From positions 372,001 through 436,000 of the forward strand of contig NZ_SCMB01000001.1 in NCBI RefSeq assembly GCF_014323605.1: a DNA stretch of 64,000 nucleotides, given 5' to 3'. Under the pieces are notes generated by a model. That model searched no databases. It was given only the letters and a program-made list of their open reading frames with translations, and had not been told where the DNA came from. Shown here piece after piece: positions 17,098-26,052 of this stretch. Position 1 is the stretch's first letter. Each line of letters opens with the position of its first letter. The position numbers were made by a program, and so were the translations under genes. This DNA comes from Lactobacillus kimbladii (GTDB lineage Bacteria > Bacillota > Bacilli > Lactobacillales > Lactobacillaceae).

Positions 17098-17176
17098 GGC
17101 TCTTTGTCAAATCCTTTTGATAGAGATTAAACGAAAAGAATCAAGTAGCTAATAAACTGCTTGATTCTTTTTATTT
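17098..17176 (+). repeat. Left ISL3-like terminal inverted repeat
   Basis: Matches the reverse complement of 19634-19711 over about 78 bases with around 80 percent identity by eye. It directly abuts a broken half copy of the SLAP-array terminator hairpin (17073-17097), showing that a DNA junction occurred here. Confidence 0.65.
17136..17169 (-). terminator. Hairpin downstream of lanG
   Basis: AAGAATCAAG and CTTGATTCTT form a perfect 10-bp stem with T-rich flanks on both sides. It sits inside the terminal repeat and 49 bases beyond the lanG stop, so it probably terminates lanFEG. Confidence 0.65.
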
Positions 17177-17217
17177 ACATCAACGACAATGAGCAATTAT
17201 TTATTTAATTGTCATTT

Positions 17218-17949
17218 CTAATTTTGCCAGTTGTCGAACACTTTTATAATTAACAAAGTTATAACCATAGTTAAAATTAACGGAATAATCATTTCCCAAG
17301 CCGTCAGAGTTTGTACTTGACTGCTAATCGTAGCTTCCCAAAAAGTGATTAATCTTATTTGCCACGCCCAAGGAATCACGGGCCAGATAAAATCAAAAAG
17401 ACTGGTAATGCTTAAGCCTGAGATTACAACACCAAAAAAGCCCAGAATCATGGCACCACCAGCATTAAGCTTTAATACTATCCATTGTGCTAGTTCGTAT
17501 TGAATAAGACCGAAAAGTGCAAAAATAAAACTGGTTAGTAAAATTTTAATAAAGGATATATTATTTATCAGAAAAGCAAATCTTAAAATAAAGAAATAAA
17601 TTAAACTCATTCCGATAATTTCAAAGAAATATAATAACCAATAATAAAATAGCTGCAGCCCAATAGTTAAGCCTTTTTTGCCAGGATTAGCCAACCAATT
17701 TTTACAATGACCAGCTTTTTCTTCGCGATCAAAAACCAGACCGATAACAATGCTAATAACTAGCGGAGAAATAAGCGCCAGCAATTCGTAAAAAGTTATT
17801 ATCATAACGGATGAGTTTACAATGTTTTTTCTTGTACCATAATAAAATCCCATTAATAATGGATAAGCAATTAAAGTTAACAAATGTAAATATAATAAAA
17901 AACTCCGCTTAAGTTTAACGTTTTCTGACCGAAAAATATTTTTAAGCAT
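17218..17949 (-). CDS. Lantibiotic-protection ABC permease, LanG/MutG type
   Basis: This 243-residue integral membrane protein has about six transmembrane segments. The N-terminal phrase ENVKLKRSFLLYLHLLTLI and the segment IGLVFDREEKAGHCKNWLAN match the ABC-2-like permeases of lantibiotic immunity systems (MutG, EpiG). With its partner permease and the ATPase it would pump membrane-bound lantibiotic peptide out of the envelope. It overlaps the upstream lanE-like gene by eight bases, showing translational coupling. No lantibiotic biosynthesis gene is present, so it is resistance rather than self-immunity as far as this window shows. Confidence 0.75.
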   Translation of the reverse strand: MLKNIFRSENVKLKRSFLLYLHLLTLIAYPLLMGFYYGTRKNIVNSSVMIITFYELLALISPLVISIVIGLVFDREEKAGHCKNWLANPGKKGLTIGLQLFYYWLLYFFEIIGMSLIYFFILRFAFLINNISFIKILLTSFIFALFGLIQYELAQWIVLKLNAGGAMILGFFGVVISGLSITSLFDFIWPVIPWAWQIRLITFWEATISSQVQTLTAWEMIIPLILTMVITLLIIKVFDNWQN

Positions 17950-18670
17950 TTTTAATTACCTGCTTCTTAAATGATCTGGCAGCGAGATAACTGAGCAAAA
18001 TGAAAAGCAGAATAGCTGCTGCTATAATCAAATAATTATTTGAACCTGCCACATTATGACTTAGAGGTAATCCGTTAATATTCATTTTTATTAGCGGTAC
18101 TGGGAAAAGTTCAGACCAGGTAAATGGCCAAATTTTGCCAAGGAAATAACTATTTACTTCTATGCCGCTAAAAATTCCGGCAAAGGCCAATACAATAGTT
18201 ACATATATATTAGTAAGGCGACTAAGCCAAATATATAATGGAATTTGCCAAAGATTAACTAACCAAATACCCAAAATTGCTAAAAAACAAGAGATCAACG
18301 AGACACTGATTTCAGAAATAACATAAAGCAAACTTACAAAAAGAACTAAGAATAAAGAAGAAACTAATGTTAAAAGTGCAACGTGTAGAATTCTACCTAA
18401 TTCATAATCAAATAAATTGTAAGGTGAGCTCAAAATCAACTTATAATTCGTGCTATTTTTCTCGTGTCGGTCAATCAGCCCAACAACCAAAGCAAGCAAT
18501 AAGGGAAACCAAATGGTACTCCACTGATTAATGACACTTTGAATAGCATAACCAGTAGTGGCAAAAAGCACTGTCACTACAATTATTACTAAAAGAGGAT
18601 AAAGCCACAACAACTGTCTGACTAAAGTTCTTTTTGTTTTTATTACTTCAATAGACAATGAGTTAAGCAT
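17942..18670 (-). CDS. Lantibiotic-protection ABC permease, LanE/MutE type
   Basis: This 242-residue protein has about six transmembrane segments. It shares with the next permease the N-terminal EVIKTKRTL pattern and a cytoplasmic loop of the form LIDRHEKNSTNYKLILSSPY, typical of MutE/EpiE proteins. It overlaps lanF by eight bases upstream and lanG by eight bases downstream. The two permeases would form a heterodimeric channel with the ATPase. Confidence 0.75.
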   Translation of the reverse strand: MLNSLSIEVIKTKRTLVRQLLWLYPLLVIIVVTVLFATTGYAIQSVINQWSTIWFPLLLALVVGLIDRHEKNSTNYKLILSSPYNLFDYELGRILHVALLTLVSSLFLVLFVSLLYVISEISVSLISCFLAILGIWLVNLWQIPLYIWLSRLTNIYVTIVLAFAGIFSGIEVNSYFLGKIWPFTWSELFPVPLIKMNINGLPLSHNVAGSNNYLIIAAAILLFILLSYLAARSFKKQVIKNA

Positions 18671-19367
18671 TCGTTACACCAGCATTCATTAAAGTATCAT
18701 TAAATAATTGTTCCAGATTTTCTGTATGATCTATAGTTTTTTCAAGCAAAAGCTGGCCTTTACCGATAATACCAATTTTATCGGCTAGACGCTCGACTTC
18801 AGAAAGCATATGACTAGAAATGATAATAGTAATGCCTTCTTTCTTAAAGCTAGTAATTAAATTCCGCAATTGCTGAATGCCCAGTGGATCAAGTCCATTT
18901 GTCGGTTCATCCAAAATTAACAACTTGGGTTGACCAACTATAGCTAATCCAATTCCAAGTCTTTCTTTCATTCCCAGAGAAAAATTTTTTGTCAGTTTTT
19001 TCCCCGTATCGTTAATGCCTACTTTTTCCAGAATTGGTTGTATTTTATTTTCTTCGACCCCTCTTAAACGACAAACTACCTGGAGATTTTCAGCAGCCGT
19101 TAAATTTCCATAAAGAGGTGCATTTTCAATCAGGGAACCAATAGCAGATAAATCCGCTCTAGACCAATCGTGACCAGCAAACATAATAGTACCGCTAGTA
19201 GTGGGTATGATTCCTGTTAAAATCTTCATTAAGGTAGTCTTACCTGCGCCATTAGGTCCTAGCAGACAATAAACCTGATTTTCTGGGACATGTAAGCTTA
19301 TTTGATTGAGTACAACTTGATCTTTAAACTTTTTTGTTAGTTTATTTGTTACTATTAAATCAGACAT
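18663..19367 (-). CDS. Lantibiotic-protection ABC ATPase, LanF/MutF type
   Basis: This 234-residue ATP-binding protein has Walker A GPNGAGKT at residues 37-44, signature FSLGMKERLG, Walker B LLILDEPTNGLDP and the switch His in IIISSH. The short length and C-terminus resemble LanF/MutF. It is the first gene of a three-gene, overlapping operon with two cognate permeases. The start is at ATG 19367 with AAAGAGG upstream. Confidence 0.85.
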   Translation of the reverse strand: MSDLIVTNKLTKKFKDQVVLNQISLHVPENQVYCLLGPNGAGKTTLMKILTGIIPTTSGTIMFAGHDWSRADLSAIGSLIENAPLYGNLTAAENLQVVCRLRGVEENKIQPILEKVGINDTGKKLTKNFSLGMKERLGIGLAIVGQPKLLILDEPTNGLDPLGIQQLRNLITSFKKEGITIIISSHMLSEVERLADKIGIIGKGQLLLEKTIDHTENLEQLFNDTLMNAGVTNA

Positions 19368-19633
19368 GTTTTCCTCTTTTATAATAATTTTTATTGTTAA
19401 AATATACTCAAATAGTTTTTAATGCTAAACTATATACAAGCAATTTAGCAATATTAAAATTAACTTGTATAACATAATAAAGATGATTATATTATATATA
19501 AAAAAGCAGATCAATATATTTTGTAATAGTAGATGTCAAAAAGGAGTTTGCTCTAAACAAATAAATTGAGCACACATCTTTTGGCCACACCAATTTCAAA
19601 AATTTTCTAATAAGGATCAGATTGGAAGAAAAC

Positions 19634-19711
19634 AAAGAAAATAACCAAGCAGTATATTATATACTTGATTCTTTTCATTTACTCTTTATCAACAAAATTT
19701 GACAAAGAACT
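19634..19711 (-). repeat. Right ISL3-like terminal inverted repeat
   Basis: Reverse complement of the left repeat at 17098-17176. The interval 19368-19633 between it and lanF has no recognised gene and presumably holds the lanF promoter. Confidence 0.65.
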
Positions 19712-20100
19712 GTTTTTGCCTTTTCTTTCGGATTTTAAAGCAATAGCAAAAGTTGCAATTTCATTTTGATCTCACATACTTAAATGAACACTTTCCTTTC
19801 TCAAATGATATTCTATTTGTACTATTATTTGAGTACCGCTTATACTTCTTAGGTTCTTTTTAAATGATTTACTTGGCCGTATTTTACTCATAAATTATCA
19901 GTAAATTTTATATTTAGTGAAATTTGTAAAGTAAATTTATATGGTGGTATTAATTTTTATTACTTTATAAATTTTAATATATATACAAATTAGCTATACT
20001 GATGCATCTTTGTATAACTGACACATTTCTTGTGTTACCATAGGATACAATGAAAGTGCTACAAACGCTTTTAGATACTGATAAAAAGGGGATTTTTTCA
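19712..20100. other. Leader region of nox
   Basis: No gene is recognised. It contains the inverted repeat GACACA-TTTCT-TGTGTT near 20020-20037, shortly before nox, which could bind a regulator. A weak upstream in-frame start at 20050 was judged less likely than 20101. Confidence 0.4.
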
Positions 20101-21453
20101 ATGAATCAAAAAGTAGTCATCATTGGTGCTTCTCATCCAGGTCATGAGGCAGCCATCGAATTATTAGACAGATATCAAGATCTTGATGTCACTATTTATG
20201 AAGCAAGTGACTTTGTTTCATTTATGTCTTGCGGAATGAAGCTCTTTTTAGAAGAAAAAACTACCGGTCAGGACAATGTACGCAATTTTTCACCTGCTGA
20301 TTTGGAAAAATTAGGTGGTAAGATTGTCAATAATTCGCAAGCAGTTGCCTTAAATCCGGCAAATAAGCAAGTTACAATTAAAAATACCCAAACTGGTCAG
20401 ACTGAAGAAGTTAACTATGACAAATTAATCTTGTCTCCAGGAGTTGATCCACTCCAATTGCCAATTCCAGGGGCAGATTTAGACTACGTTTATTTAATGC
20501 GGGGCTACAGTTGGGCTAAAAAGATCAATGAAGCTCTTCATAATGATGAAATTAAAAATATCGTTGTAGTAGGTGCTGGTAACGGAATCGCTGCCGTTGA
20601 AGCTGGTGTTTTAGCTGGTAAAAACATGACCTTGGTTGATGCCAGCAACCATATTTTAGCTAATTATTTTTCAAAAGACTTTACCGATGTTTTTGAACAA
20701 GAAATGCGAGACAAGGGTGTCGATTTAAAGCTTGATACAAAAGTTACTGGCTTTACCAATGATCACCTAGTCCAAACTGATCATGGTGACATTAAAGCTG
20801 ATTTAGTCATTGTTGCTGCAGGCATTGTTGCTAATACAGACTGGCTTAAAGATACTATTAATTTAAACCAACGGGGTTATATTGAAACAGACGAATATTT
20901 AAGAACTAATCAAAAAGATGTTTATGCTTTGGGTGATGCTATTTGGCCACTGTCAATCCCGGCTAATAAAAGGATGCCAATTCCATCAGCAGTCGCTGCT
21001 CGCCACGAAGCAAATTACTTAGTACAACATTTGTTTGAAGAAAAACCAAGCCGTCCATTCCCAGGCTTAGTTGGCGGACAATTGCTAGAATTTGGTGATG
21101 TACATGCAGTAGTTAGCGGTCTCCCACAAAAATCTGCTGAATTTGCCGGCATTAATGCTGCAACTAGCATCTACATCGATCATTTGCGTCCAGACTTTAT
21201 TCCTGCAAATGATAATCCGTTGGGACATATTTCCTTAACTTATAATAAGGACACTCATCAGATTCTTGGAGGTGCAGTTATGTCCAAGCATGATATCACC
21301 GCTCAAGGCAATGTCTTAAGCTTAGCAATTGGTCATAAATTAACATTAGAAGATTTAGCTGAACAAGACTTCTTCTTCTCACCAAGTTTTGATCGGCAAT
21401 GGAATATTTTAAACTTAGCCGCACTACATGCGCTAGGTTTACACAAGTTTTAA
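20101..21453 (+). CDS. nox: NADH oxidase, water-forming type
   Basis: This flavoprotein has 450 residues when started at ATG 20101, 8 bases after AAAAAGGGGA. It has an N-terminal FAD-binding loop (VVIIGASHPGHEAA), redox-active Cys44 in FMSCGM, an NADH-binding Rossmann loop (VVVGAGNGIAAVEAG) and a second FAD motif (VYALGDA). This is the pattern of H2O-forming NADH oxidases that use a single Cys sulfenate to reduce oxygen to water and regenerate NAD+. Close relatives include CoA-disulfide reductases and NADH peroxidases, which cannot be fully excluded. It is monocistronic. Confidence 0.85.
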   Translation: MNQKVVIIGASHPGHEAAIELLDRYQDLDVTIYEASDFVSFMSCGMKLFLEEKTTGQDNVRNFSPADLEKLGGKIVNNSQAVALNPANKQVTIKNTQTGQTEEVNYDKLILSPGVDPLQLPIPGADLDYVYLMRGYSWAKKINEALHNDEIKNIVVVGAGNGIAAVEAGVLAGKNMTLVDASNHILANYFSKDFTDVFEQEMRDKGVDLKLDTKVTGFTNDHLVQTDHGDIKADLVIVAAGIVANTDWLKDTINLNQRGYIETDEYLRTNQKDVYALGDAIWPLSIPANKRMPIPSAVAARHEANYLVQHLFEEKPSRPFPGLVGGQLLEFGDVHAVVSGLPQKSAEFAGINAATSIYIDHLRPDFIPANDNPLGHISLTYNKDTHQILGGAVMSKHDITAQGNVLSLAIGHKLTLEDLAEQDFFFSPSFDRQWNILNLAALHALGLHKF

Positions 21454-21554
21454 TTAATTTTAGATATTACTAAGCTTTGTGAGGCAACTCCATTTAAGAT
21501 GCTTACTATATCTTTCCAAAGACAATTAGTAGAGTAAGGAATGCGGACTGCTAT

Positions 21555-21650
21555 AAAATGAGTCCCAGAAGTTAGACAACTTTTGGGACTATTTTTATGA
21601 CTAAATTATCTAGAGAGTCAAAAAGCACTACAACTAAATAAAACGCTTAT
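21555..21650 (+). mobile_element. Relic of an IS3-family left end
   Basis: The hairpin and the following ATGACTAAATTATC closely resemble the IS relic at 45015-45060 (hairpin, then ATGTCTAAATTAGC), which looks like the start of an IS150-like orfA. Only about 40 codons are discernible and the rest is lost. Confidence 0.45.
21561..21597 (+). terminator. Terminator-like hairpin after nox
   Basis: AGTCCC-AGAAGTT pairs with AACTT-TTGGGACT, followed by ATTTTTAT. It is 107 bases past nox and appears to be part of an IS end reused as terminator. Confidence 0.65.
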
Positions 21651-21749
21651 CTTGATTAACTTCACTATTCTTGGGAAATTAATTTTTTGTCTGCTTTCAA
21701 ATTTAAATCGCTTTAGCTTATTTTCAATTCATTAAATTAGTATTAGTTT

Positions 21750-21790
21750 CTTTGAAAGCCTATTCAAAGACAGCTATACTGCTCTATAAT
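21750..21790 (+). promoter_or_regulatory. Promoter with palindromic operator, SLAP gene E
   Basis: CTTTGAA and TTCAAAG (21750-21769) form a perfect inverted repeat with a six-base centre. The second arm overlaps a -35-like TTCAAA, 16 bases before TATAAT at 21785-21790. The same palindrome lies at the same place before the paralogue at 26129. Confidence 0.6.
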
Positions 21791-21827
21791 GAATAGTAGA
21801 TATTTAATCAGTTTTTGAGGTGATTAC

Positions 21828-23288
21828 ATGAAATTAAATAAAAAGTTTGTTTATGGTTCCATAGCAAGCATTCTTGCTATTAGTCCTATGCTACCCGCAA
21901 TAATGCCAAGCAATACAGAAGTATTAGCTGCTAAGACTGATACTCTCACGTTGAATCATAATTCTTATGTTTATACGGCTCAGGGCAAGCGCACCTATTA
22001 TAACGGTAAAGGGACATTGCGTATGGGCACCACTGTAAACGGTAATGCCAAAACAACTTCGATTAATGGTAAAAGCTACTATCCTTTAACTGGTGGTGCC
22101 TACGTTAAGGCGGCTAATGTTGGTGTTGTTAACAAACAGGTACAAGATGGCAACTTGGAGCTCAATTACCATTCTTATGTTTACGATAAGAATGGTAAAC
22201 GGCTATACAAATTCCGTGGCAGTAAAAAGAATACGCATTTGCGCAAAGGCACCCCTTTGAAATACTCTGGCTCTGTAGAAAAAATTGACCGGAATAGCAA
22301 GCAGTATTTCTTAGTCAATGATGATAACTATAATCAGTCATGGCTCCCTTATAAAAAAATCGGTGGTAAATATTACTACAATATTGGAGCCGGTGGCTAT
22401 GTTAATGCGGCCAATATTGGCAACATTGATAACAAACCCCTTTATGTCGCAGAAGCAACCGTGACAATTAGTCCAAAGGATATTGACTCCAAAGGAGTTC
22501 AGATTGGCTTGGGCAAAGAACAAATCACGGTTAAGCCTTTACAAAAAATAAAAGTTAACTGTGAAACGCTATTTAGGTATGATCCAACCAGTTCACCAAG
22601 TTACATTATTAGTGGGACAAAAACTGGCTGGTTTCCTAAATCATACGTACAAAAAGAGCCAAGACAAAGGCTGCTGACTTTTACCGCTGACACCTATGTT
22701 TTAATTACTGCTGGAACTGATATTTTTGATGCTAATGGAAATTTACGACCAAATCAAGATTATAAAGCCGGTCTAACCACCTTTATTGAAGGCGAGAAAA
22801 TTCCGGTTGATGAATTACTATACATTTGGTCGAATAAGGACAACAAAGCTGAGCTCTACTATCATTTAGGCGACGCCAATAACTTTTCGAACAGCAACTT
22901 TGAAGAAAACAATGAAGAACATATGTCATTCATCAAAGCTGCTGACAGTAAATATATTTCTGGTCCATTTTTGAAACCTCTTAATACGGTTGATGAAGCT
23001 AAAGCAGATGCGAAAATAGCAACTGCAGCAGATAAAAAAGACCTCCAAAAGGAAATTGAACAGGAAAATGCAGTTCACAATACTGATGGATACAAGTTTT
23101 ACCACTTTAATTTTTATGATGATGCACTAAAAAGAGCCAAAGAAATTAATAGTTCAGATAAAGCAACAGTTTCAGAAGTTAAAGAAGCCACGAGACGTTT
23201 ACAGATGAAAGCAAAACTAGCCTACTTAACAGTTGATGAATATGCTGCCTACAGTAATTCAAGAAACTCAATGCCAGAAAAATATTAG
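21828..23288 (+). CDS. SLAP-domain surface protein E
   Basis: This 486-residue exported protein has a signal peptide in residues 1-34 (cleavage likely after VLA). Three SLAP-type repeats follow in roughly residues 38-205 (NHNSYVYTAQGKRTYYNGKG, YHSYVYDKNGKRLYKF, KIGGKYYYNIGAGGYVNAAN). The next 200 residues carry the C-terminal module found in the 11-16 kb array (LLYIWSNKDNKAELYYHLGD, LKPLNTVDEAKADA). A final helical part (YDDALKRAKEINSSDKATVS) resembles FIVAR-like cell-wall repeats. GAGGTG precedes the ATG. It is a close paralogue of 26129-27574. Confidence 0.8.
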   Translation: MKLNKKFVYGSIASILAISPMLPAIMPSNTEVLAAKTDTLTLNHNSYVYTAQGKRTYYNGKGTLRMGTTVNGNAKTTSINGKSYYPLTGGAYVKAANVGVVNKQVQDGNLELNYHSYVYDKNGKRLYKFRGSKKNTHLRKGTPLKYSGSVEKIDRNSKQYFLVNDDNYNQSWLPYKKIGGKYYYNIGAGGYVNAANIGNIDNKPLYVAEATVTISPKDIDSKGVQIGLGKEQITVKPLQKIKVNCETLFRYDPTSSPSYIISGTKTGWFPKSYVQKEPRQRLLTFTADTYVLITAGTDIFDANGNLRPNQDYKAGLTTFIEGEKIPVDELLYIWSNKDNKAELYYHLGDANNFSNSNFEENNEEHMSFIKAADSKYISGPFLKPLNTVDEAKADAKIATAADKKDLQKEIEQENAVHNTDGYKFYHFNFYDDALKRAKEINSSDKATVSEVKEATRRLQMKAKLAYLTVDEYAAYSNSRNSMPEKY

Positions 23289-23345
23289 AAACTTACAAAG
23301 TTAATTAAAGAAGCAAGAAATTATTAAATGATGTGAACCCTAAAA

Positions 23346-23485
23346 TTAGGACACTTTATTAGCTTTACTGAGGACTAACTGCCGATATTCGATCGGAGTT
23401 AGTCCTTTTAGCTTGATTTTAATTCTTTTGTGATTGTAATACTCAATAAGTTTCTTACTGCGTCTCCCAGCTCGGTGAGATTCTT
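23346..23485 (-). pseudogene. IS3-family transposase C-terminal relic
   Basis: On the minus strand the frame ends LIEYYNHKRIKIKLKGLTPI followed by EYRQLVLSKANKVS and a stop at 23346. This is the characteristic end of IS3/IS150-family OrfB transposases (YYN.KRI..KLKG..P..YR). The catalytic core is absent. It is followed outward by an IS-like right end. Confidence 0.75.
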
Positions 23486-23521
23486 ATACAGCTTTTCAAA
23501 GCAATGGAACATTTATTCATG

Positions 23522-23572
23522 AAAAAAGTGCTCCTTATAGTCGGATTATTGTCTAACTATTATGGAACACTT
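23522..23572 (-). terminator. Terminator of the ABC exporter gene
   Basis: AAGTG-TCC and GGA-CACTT pair across a long loop; on the minus strand the stem is followed by TTTTTT. It lies 74 bases past the exporter stop. Confidence 0.6.
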
Positions 23573-23645
23573 CAATTTCGAGAGTCATATCCTTTTTTAC
23601 TTATTTTTCTCTCTTACTTTACTATGCTTTATTGATAGCTCAAGA

Positions 23646-25229
23646 TCAAGATTGCTTTGCCAAGTCAACTATTTGGTCAAACATTTCCTTTTCGTTTGAT
23701 GAAATGTGGTGAGCAACTTCGATAACAGTTCCTTTAAACTCACTTAGAATTGTTTGATGTATTTGCAAAGATAAGTTTTGATCAAGAGATGAAGTTGCTT
23801 CATCAGCTAATAATATTGGTCTTTTTGATACTAATGCTCGTGCAATTTCAACTCGTTGATTTTGACCACCAGATAAATTACTGCCACTCTTTCCAAGTTG
23901 GTAGTCTAATCCCTTTTCGTTTACGAGATCATTTAAGCCTGCTTGTTCAACAGCATAATTTAAGTCTTCTTCAGACACATGGCGACCTAAAGTAATGTTG
24001 TATTTTAAAGTATCATCTAGAATAAAAGGCTTTTGCTGAATAAAGGAAAAGTACTCGTGTAGTTTTGCCCAATTACCATTTACTTCAGAATGATTAACTT
24101 CATAGGATCCAGAATCAAGTTGTTGAATACCAATTAAGACATTCAGTAAAGTTGATTTCCCCCAACCTGATGGGGCTTGCAGGAGAACTTTTTCCCCAGA
24201 ATCAATTTTTAAGTTAACATTGGCAAAAATTTTCTGTTTACCCAGGCTAACTCCAGCATCAGTCAATTGTAATGATTGAAAAGTATCTGAAGCAGTTGCA
24301 GTTTTACTGCCCTGCGGCTTTATCAACAAGTCGATTTTTTTGATTTTTTGCAAAATCGGCTTTGCCGTTTTAATATCGTTTACTGACCCAAAAATACCAA
24401 CTACAGGATTAATAAAATTATTAGCCAGTTGTGCGATCATCATAAACGTGCCTAAAGTCAGCCGACCGCTAACAATGAAACTAATACCAATGGCAAAAGG
24501 AAGGAACATACTGAAAATATATGCTACTATCATAGTCATCTCATTAGACATACCTTTAGTCCAATTGGTTTTGAAAAGAGCCGTTTCCATTAGCTTCGCT
24601 GCTTTAATCAGCCTGTTAACCATTGAAAATTGAACATCATAGATGTTAACCATTTCTGCTCCGGAATGAGTTTCAATAACGGTGTTGGTGTAGTTGCTAT
24701 TGGATTTTTCCCACTTTTCAGAATTTTTTTCGATCTTAGGGCCAAAAACAGACTGAATAACGGCAGGAGTAAATGAAGCTATTAAAAATACCAGCGCAAT
24801 AATCCAAGAACTAACAAATGCAGAGATTACAGCTGCCAAAAATTGAATTAAATCAGAAATAATTGAAAGCTCTGCCTCAATACTATTAGTTTCAATTTGC
24901 TTGAGGTCATTGGTCATAAATGAACTGTCAATTTCGTTATGGCCAGCATAGTTATTCACTAAATAATTAGCAGACGCACTTTTTAGGTTAAGATTAATTT
25001 CTTCTATAATTTTATAATAGAAATACTGATATATAACGCCGACTATTCCAAATATTAGCAGACCACAAACAGCAAAGACAGTCAGCTTGATTAAGCTGCC
25101 TTGAGGCTTTTGGGCGAAATCAATAAATTTTTGAAAAATGAAGGCAGCAAAAACAACCTGAAGCGATTTCAAAAAAGCAAAAAAAACGTATAAGGCTATT
25201 TTCCATGGGTGTGAGTATTTTATAATCAT
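23646..25229 (-). CDS. ABC exporter with fused membrane and ATPase domains
   Basis: This protein is about 527 residues from ATG 25229 (a TTG five codons upstream is possible). Residues 1-300 hold six transmembrane helices of an exporter half-transporter. The ATPase domain has Walker A APSGWGKST, signature NLSGGQNQR and Walker B LLADEATSSLD. It would act as a homodimer or with a partner; the substrate may be a peptide or lipid. It stands alone between two SLAP genes on the opposite strand. Confidence 0.8.
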   Translation of the reverse strand: MIIKYSHPWKIALYVFFAFLKSLQVVFAAFIFQKFIDFAQKPQGSLIKLTVFAVCGLLIFGIVGVIYQYFYYKIIEEINLNLKSASANYLVNNYAGHNEIDSSFMTNDLKQIETNSIEAELSIISDLIQFLAAVISAFVSSWIIALVFLIASFTPAVIQSVFGPKIEKNSEKWEKSNSNYTNTVIETHSGAEMVNIYDVQFSMVNRLIKAAKLMETALFKTNWTKGMSNEMTMIVAYIFSMFLPFAIGISFIVSGRLTLGTFMMIAQLANNFINPVVGIFGSVNDIKTAKPILQKIKKIDLLIKPQGSKTATASDTFQSLQLTDAGVSLGKQKIFANVNLKIDSGEKVLLQAPSGWGKSTLLNVLIGIQQLDSGSYEVNHSEVNGNWAKLHEYFSFIQQKPFILDDTLKYNITLGRHVSEEDLNYAVEQAGLNDLVNEKGLDYQLGKSGSNLSGGQNQRVEIARALVSKRPILLADEATSSLDQNLSLQIHQTILSEFKGTVIEVAHHISSNEKEMFDQIVDLAKQS

Positions 25230-25603
25230 AGTTTTCCCGTCCAATATTTTTTAAATAGCATTTTGTTAGTCTAGTTCTTCACTTATAGTATGTATACTCA
25301 TTTTTAAATTCAATATTGCTCTTAAGCTTGTCCAATAAGCCATGTGAAGAAATTTTTAGCTTAATTATTAAAACTCAGGCTTTTAAATTAATAAAAAATA
25401 AATATTAGATAACCAAAATACTAAGGCTCTAATCTTTAAAAGTCAATAAGATAATTTTATTTTCTTTTAATATTTATACTGACAAATTTCCCGTTAGCAC
25501 TAATTTTTTCCTTAATCCTATTTTGTAACTGTTAAAAAAACGATTATAAATGGCAACATGCAATCCCTGACTCAGTCCACTTGTGCAAAATTAATTCAGT
25601 CAT

Positions 25604-25750
25604 GATATAATTTAATTGTAAAGAAAAGAGGCCTTGCGCTAACAAGACCTTTTTGAAAACAAGCAGCCGCTCTAAAGGCGGTTAGCTGAGTAGGAATATA
25701 AAAAAGACTATCCCTAACTTGCTAAAGTATGATTGGGACGGTCTTTTTTA
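25604..25750 (+). ncRNA. Candidate antitoxin RNA of a type I toxin-antitoxin locus
   Basis: A TGATATAAT extended -10 box at 25604-25612 would start a plus-strand RNA of about 125 bases, converging on the small toxin gene and ending at a shared hairpin. An early hairpin (AGG-CTTG/CAAG-CCT) and a GC-rich stem (AGCCGC...GGCGGTTAGCT) are visible. The last 50 bases overlap the toxin mRNA 3' end on the opposite strand, giving antisense pairing. This layout matches known lactobacillar type I loci. Confidence 0.6.
25700..25750. terminator. Bidirectional terminator between toxin and antitoxin RNA
   Basis: AAAAAGAC-TCCC pairs with GGGA-GTCTTTTT, with A and T runs on either side, so it can end transcripts from both directions. 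Confidence 0.8.
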
Positions 25751-25837
25751 TTTCTTGTGATTATTGATATAATCCAACAACACAATAATAAACGTGGCGA
25801 ATGCCAACATTATTTGTAATGCTTGGTAAACGCTCAT
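25748..25837 (-). CDS. Holin-like type I toxin peptide
   Basis: The 29-residue peptide MSVYQALQIMLAFATFIIVL plus LDYINNHKK has one transmembrane helix and a short charged tail, the pattern of the putative holin-like toxin (Hol_Tox) family of lactobacilli. Upstream on the minus strand, a strong AAAGGAG precedes a short leader frame (ATG GCA CGA ...) that overlaps the toxin start, so the toxin may be translated by coupling. A promoter with TATAAT and TTCAAT 17 bases apart lies near 25940. The likely effect is membrane depolarisation when unpaired from its RNA antitoxin. Confidence 0.75.
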   Translation of the reverse strand: MSVYQALQIMLAFATFIIVLLDYINNHKK

Positions 25838-26052
25838 TAACTGCTTCTCTTTCTAAAAGATTTCGTGCCATAGGCACCATCTCCTTTCCAGATCAACAGC
25901 CAACCGCCCTCAAAACAATTTGCTTGAATTCTAAATTAATTATAACAAATACTGTTTGCATATTGAATAAAAGAAGAGCCAGATAATTAACTAAACGGCT
26001 TGGTGTAAATAACTTTCACTCACCTTCACCTTATTAACTTAGTATTAAACTG

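Larger units (their letters stand above)
17098..19711. mobile_element. Putative ISL3-end element carrying lanFEG
   Basis: The lanFEG operon lies between two inverted copies of a roughly 78-base sequence. The left copy starts GGCTCTTTGTCAAAT at 17098; the right copy, read in reverse, starts AGTTCTTTGTCAAAT at 19711. As I recall, ISL3-family insertion sequences begin with GGCTCTTTGTCAA-like ends and make 8-bp target repeats. The eight bases outside are ATTTTTAC on the left and GTTTTTGC on the right, six of eight matching. No transposase is recognisable inside. It may be a non-autonomous element with immunity genes as cargo, or the remains of two IS copies. Confidence 0.5.

Noticed and set aside
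17218..19367. A lantibiotic biosynthesis cluster
   Set aside because: Only the immunity-type transporter genes are present; no precursor peptide, LanB, LanC, LanM or protease gene is visible in the window.
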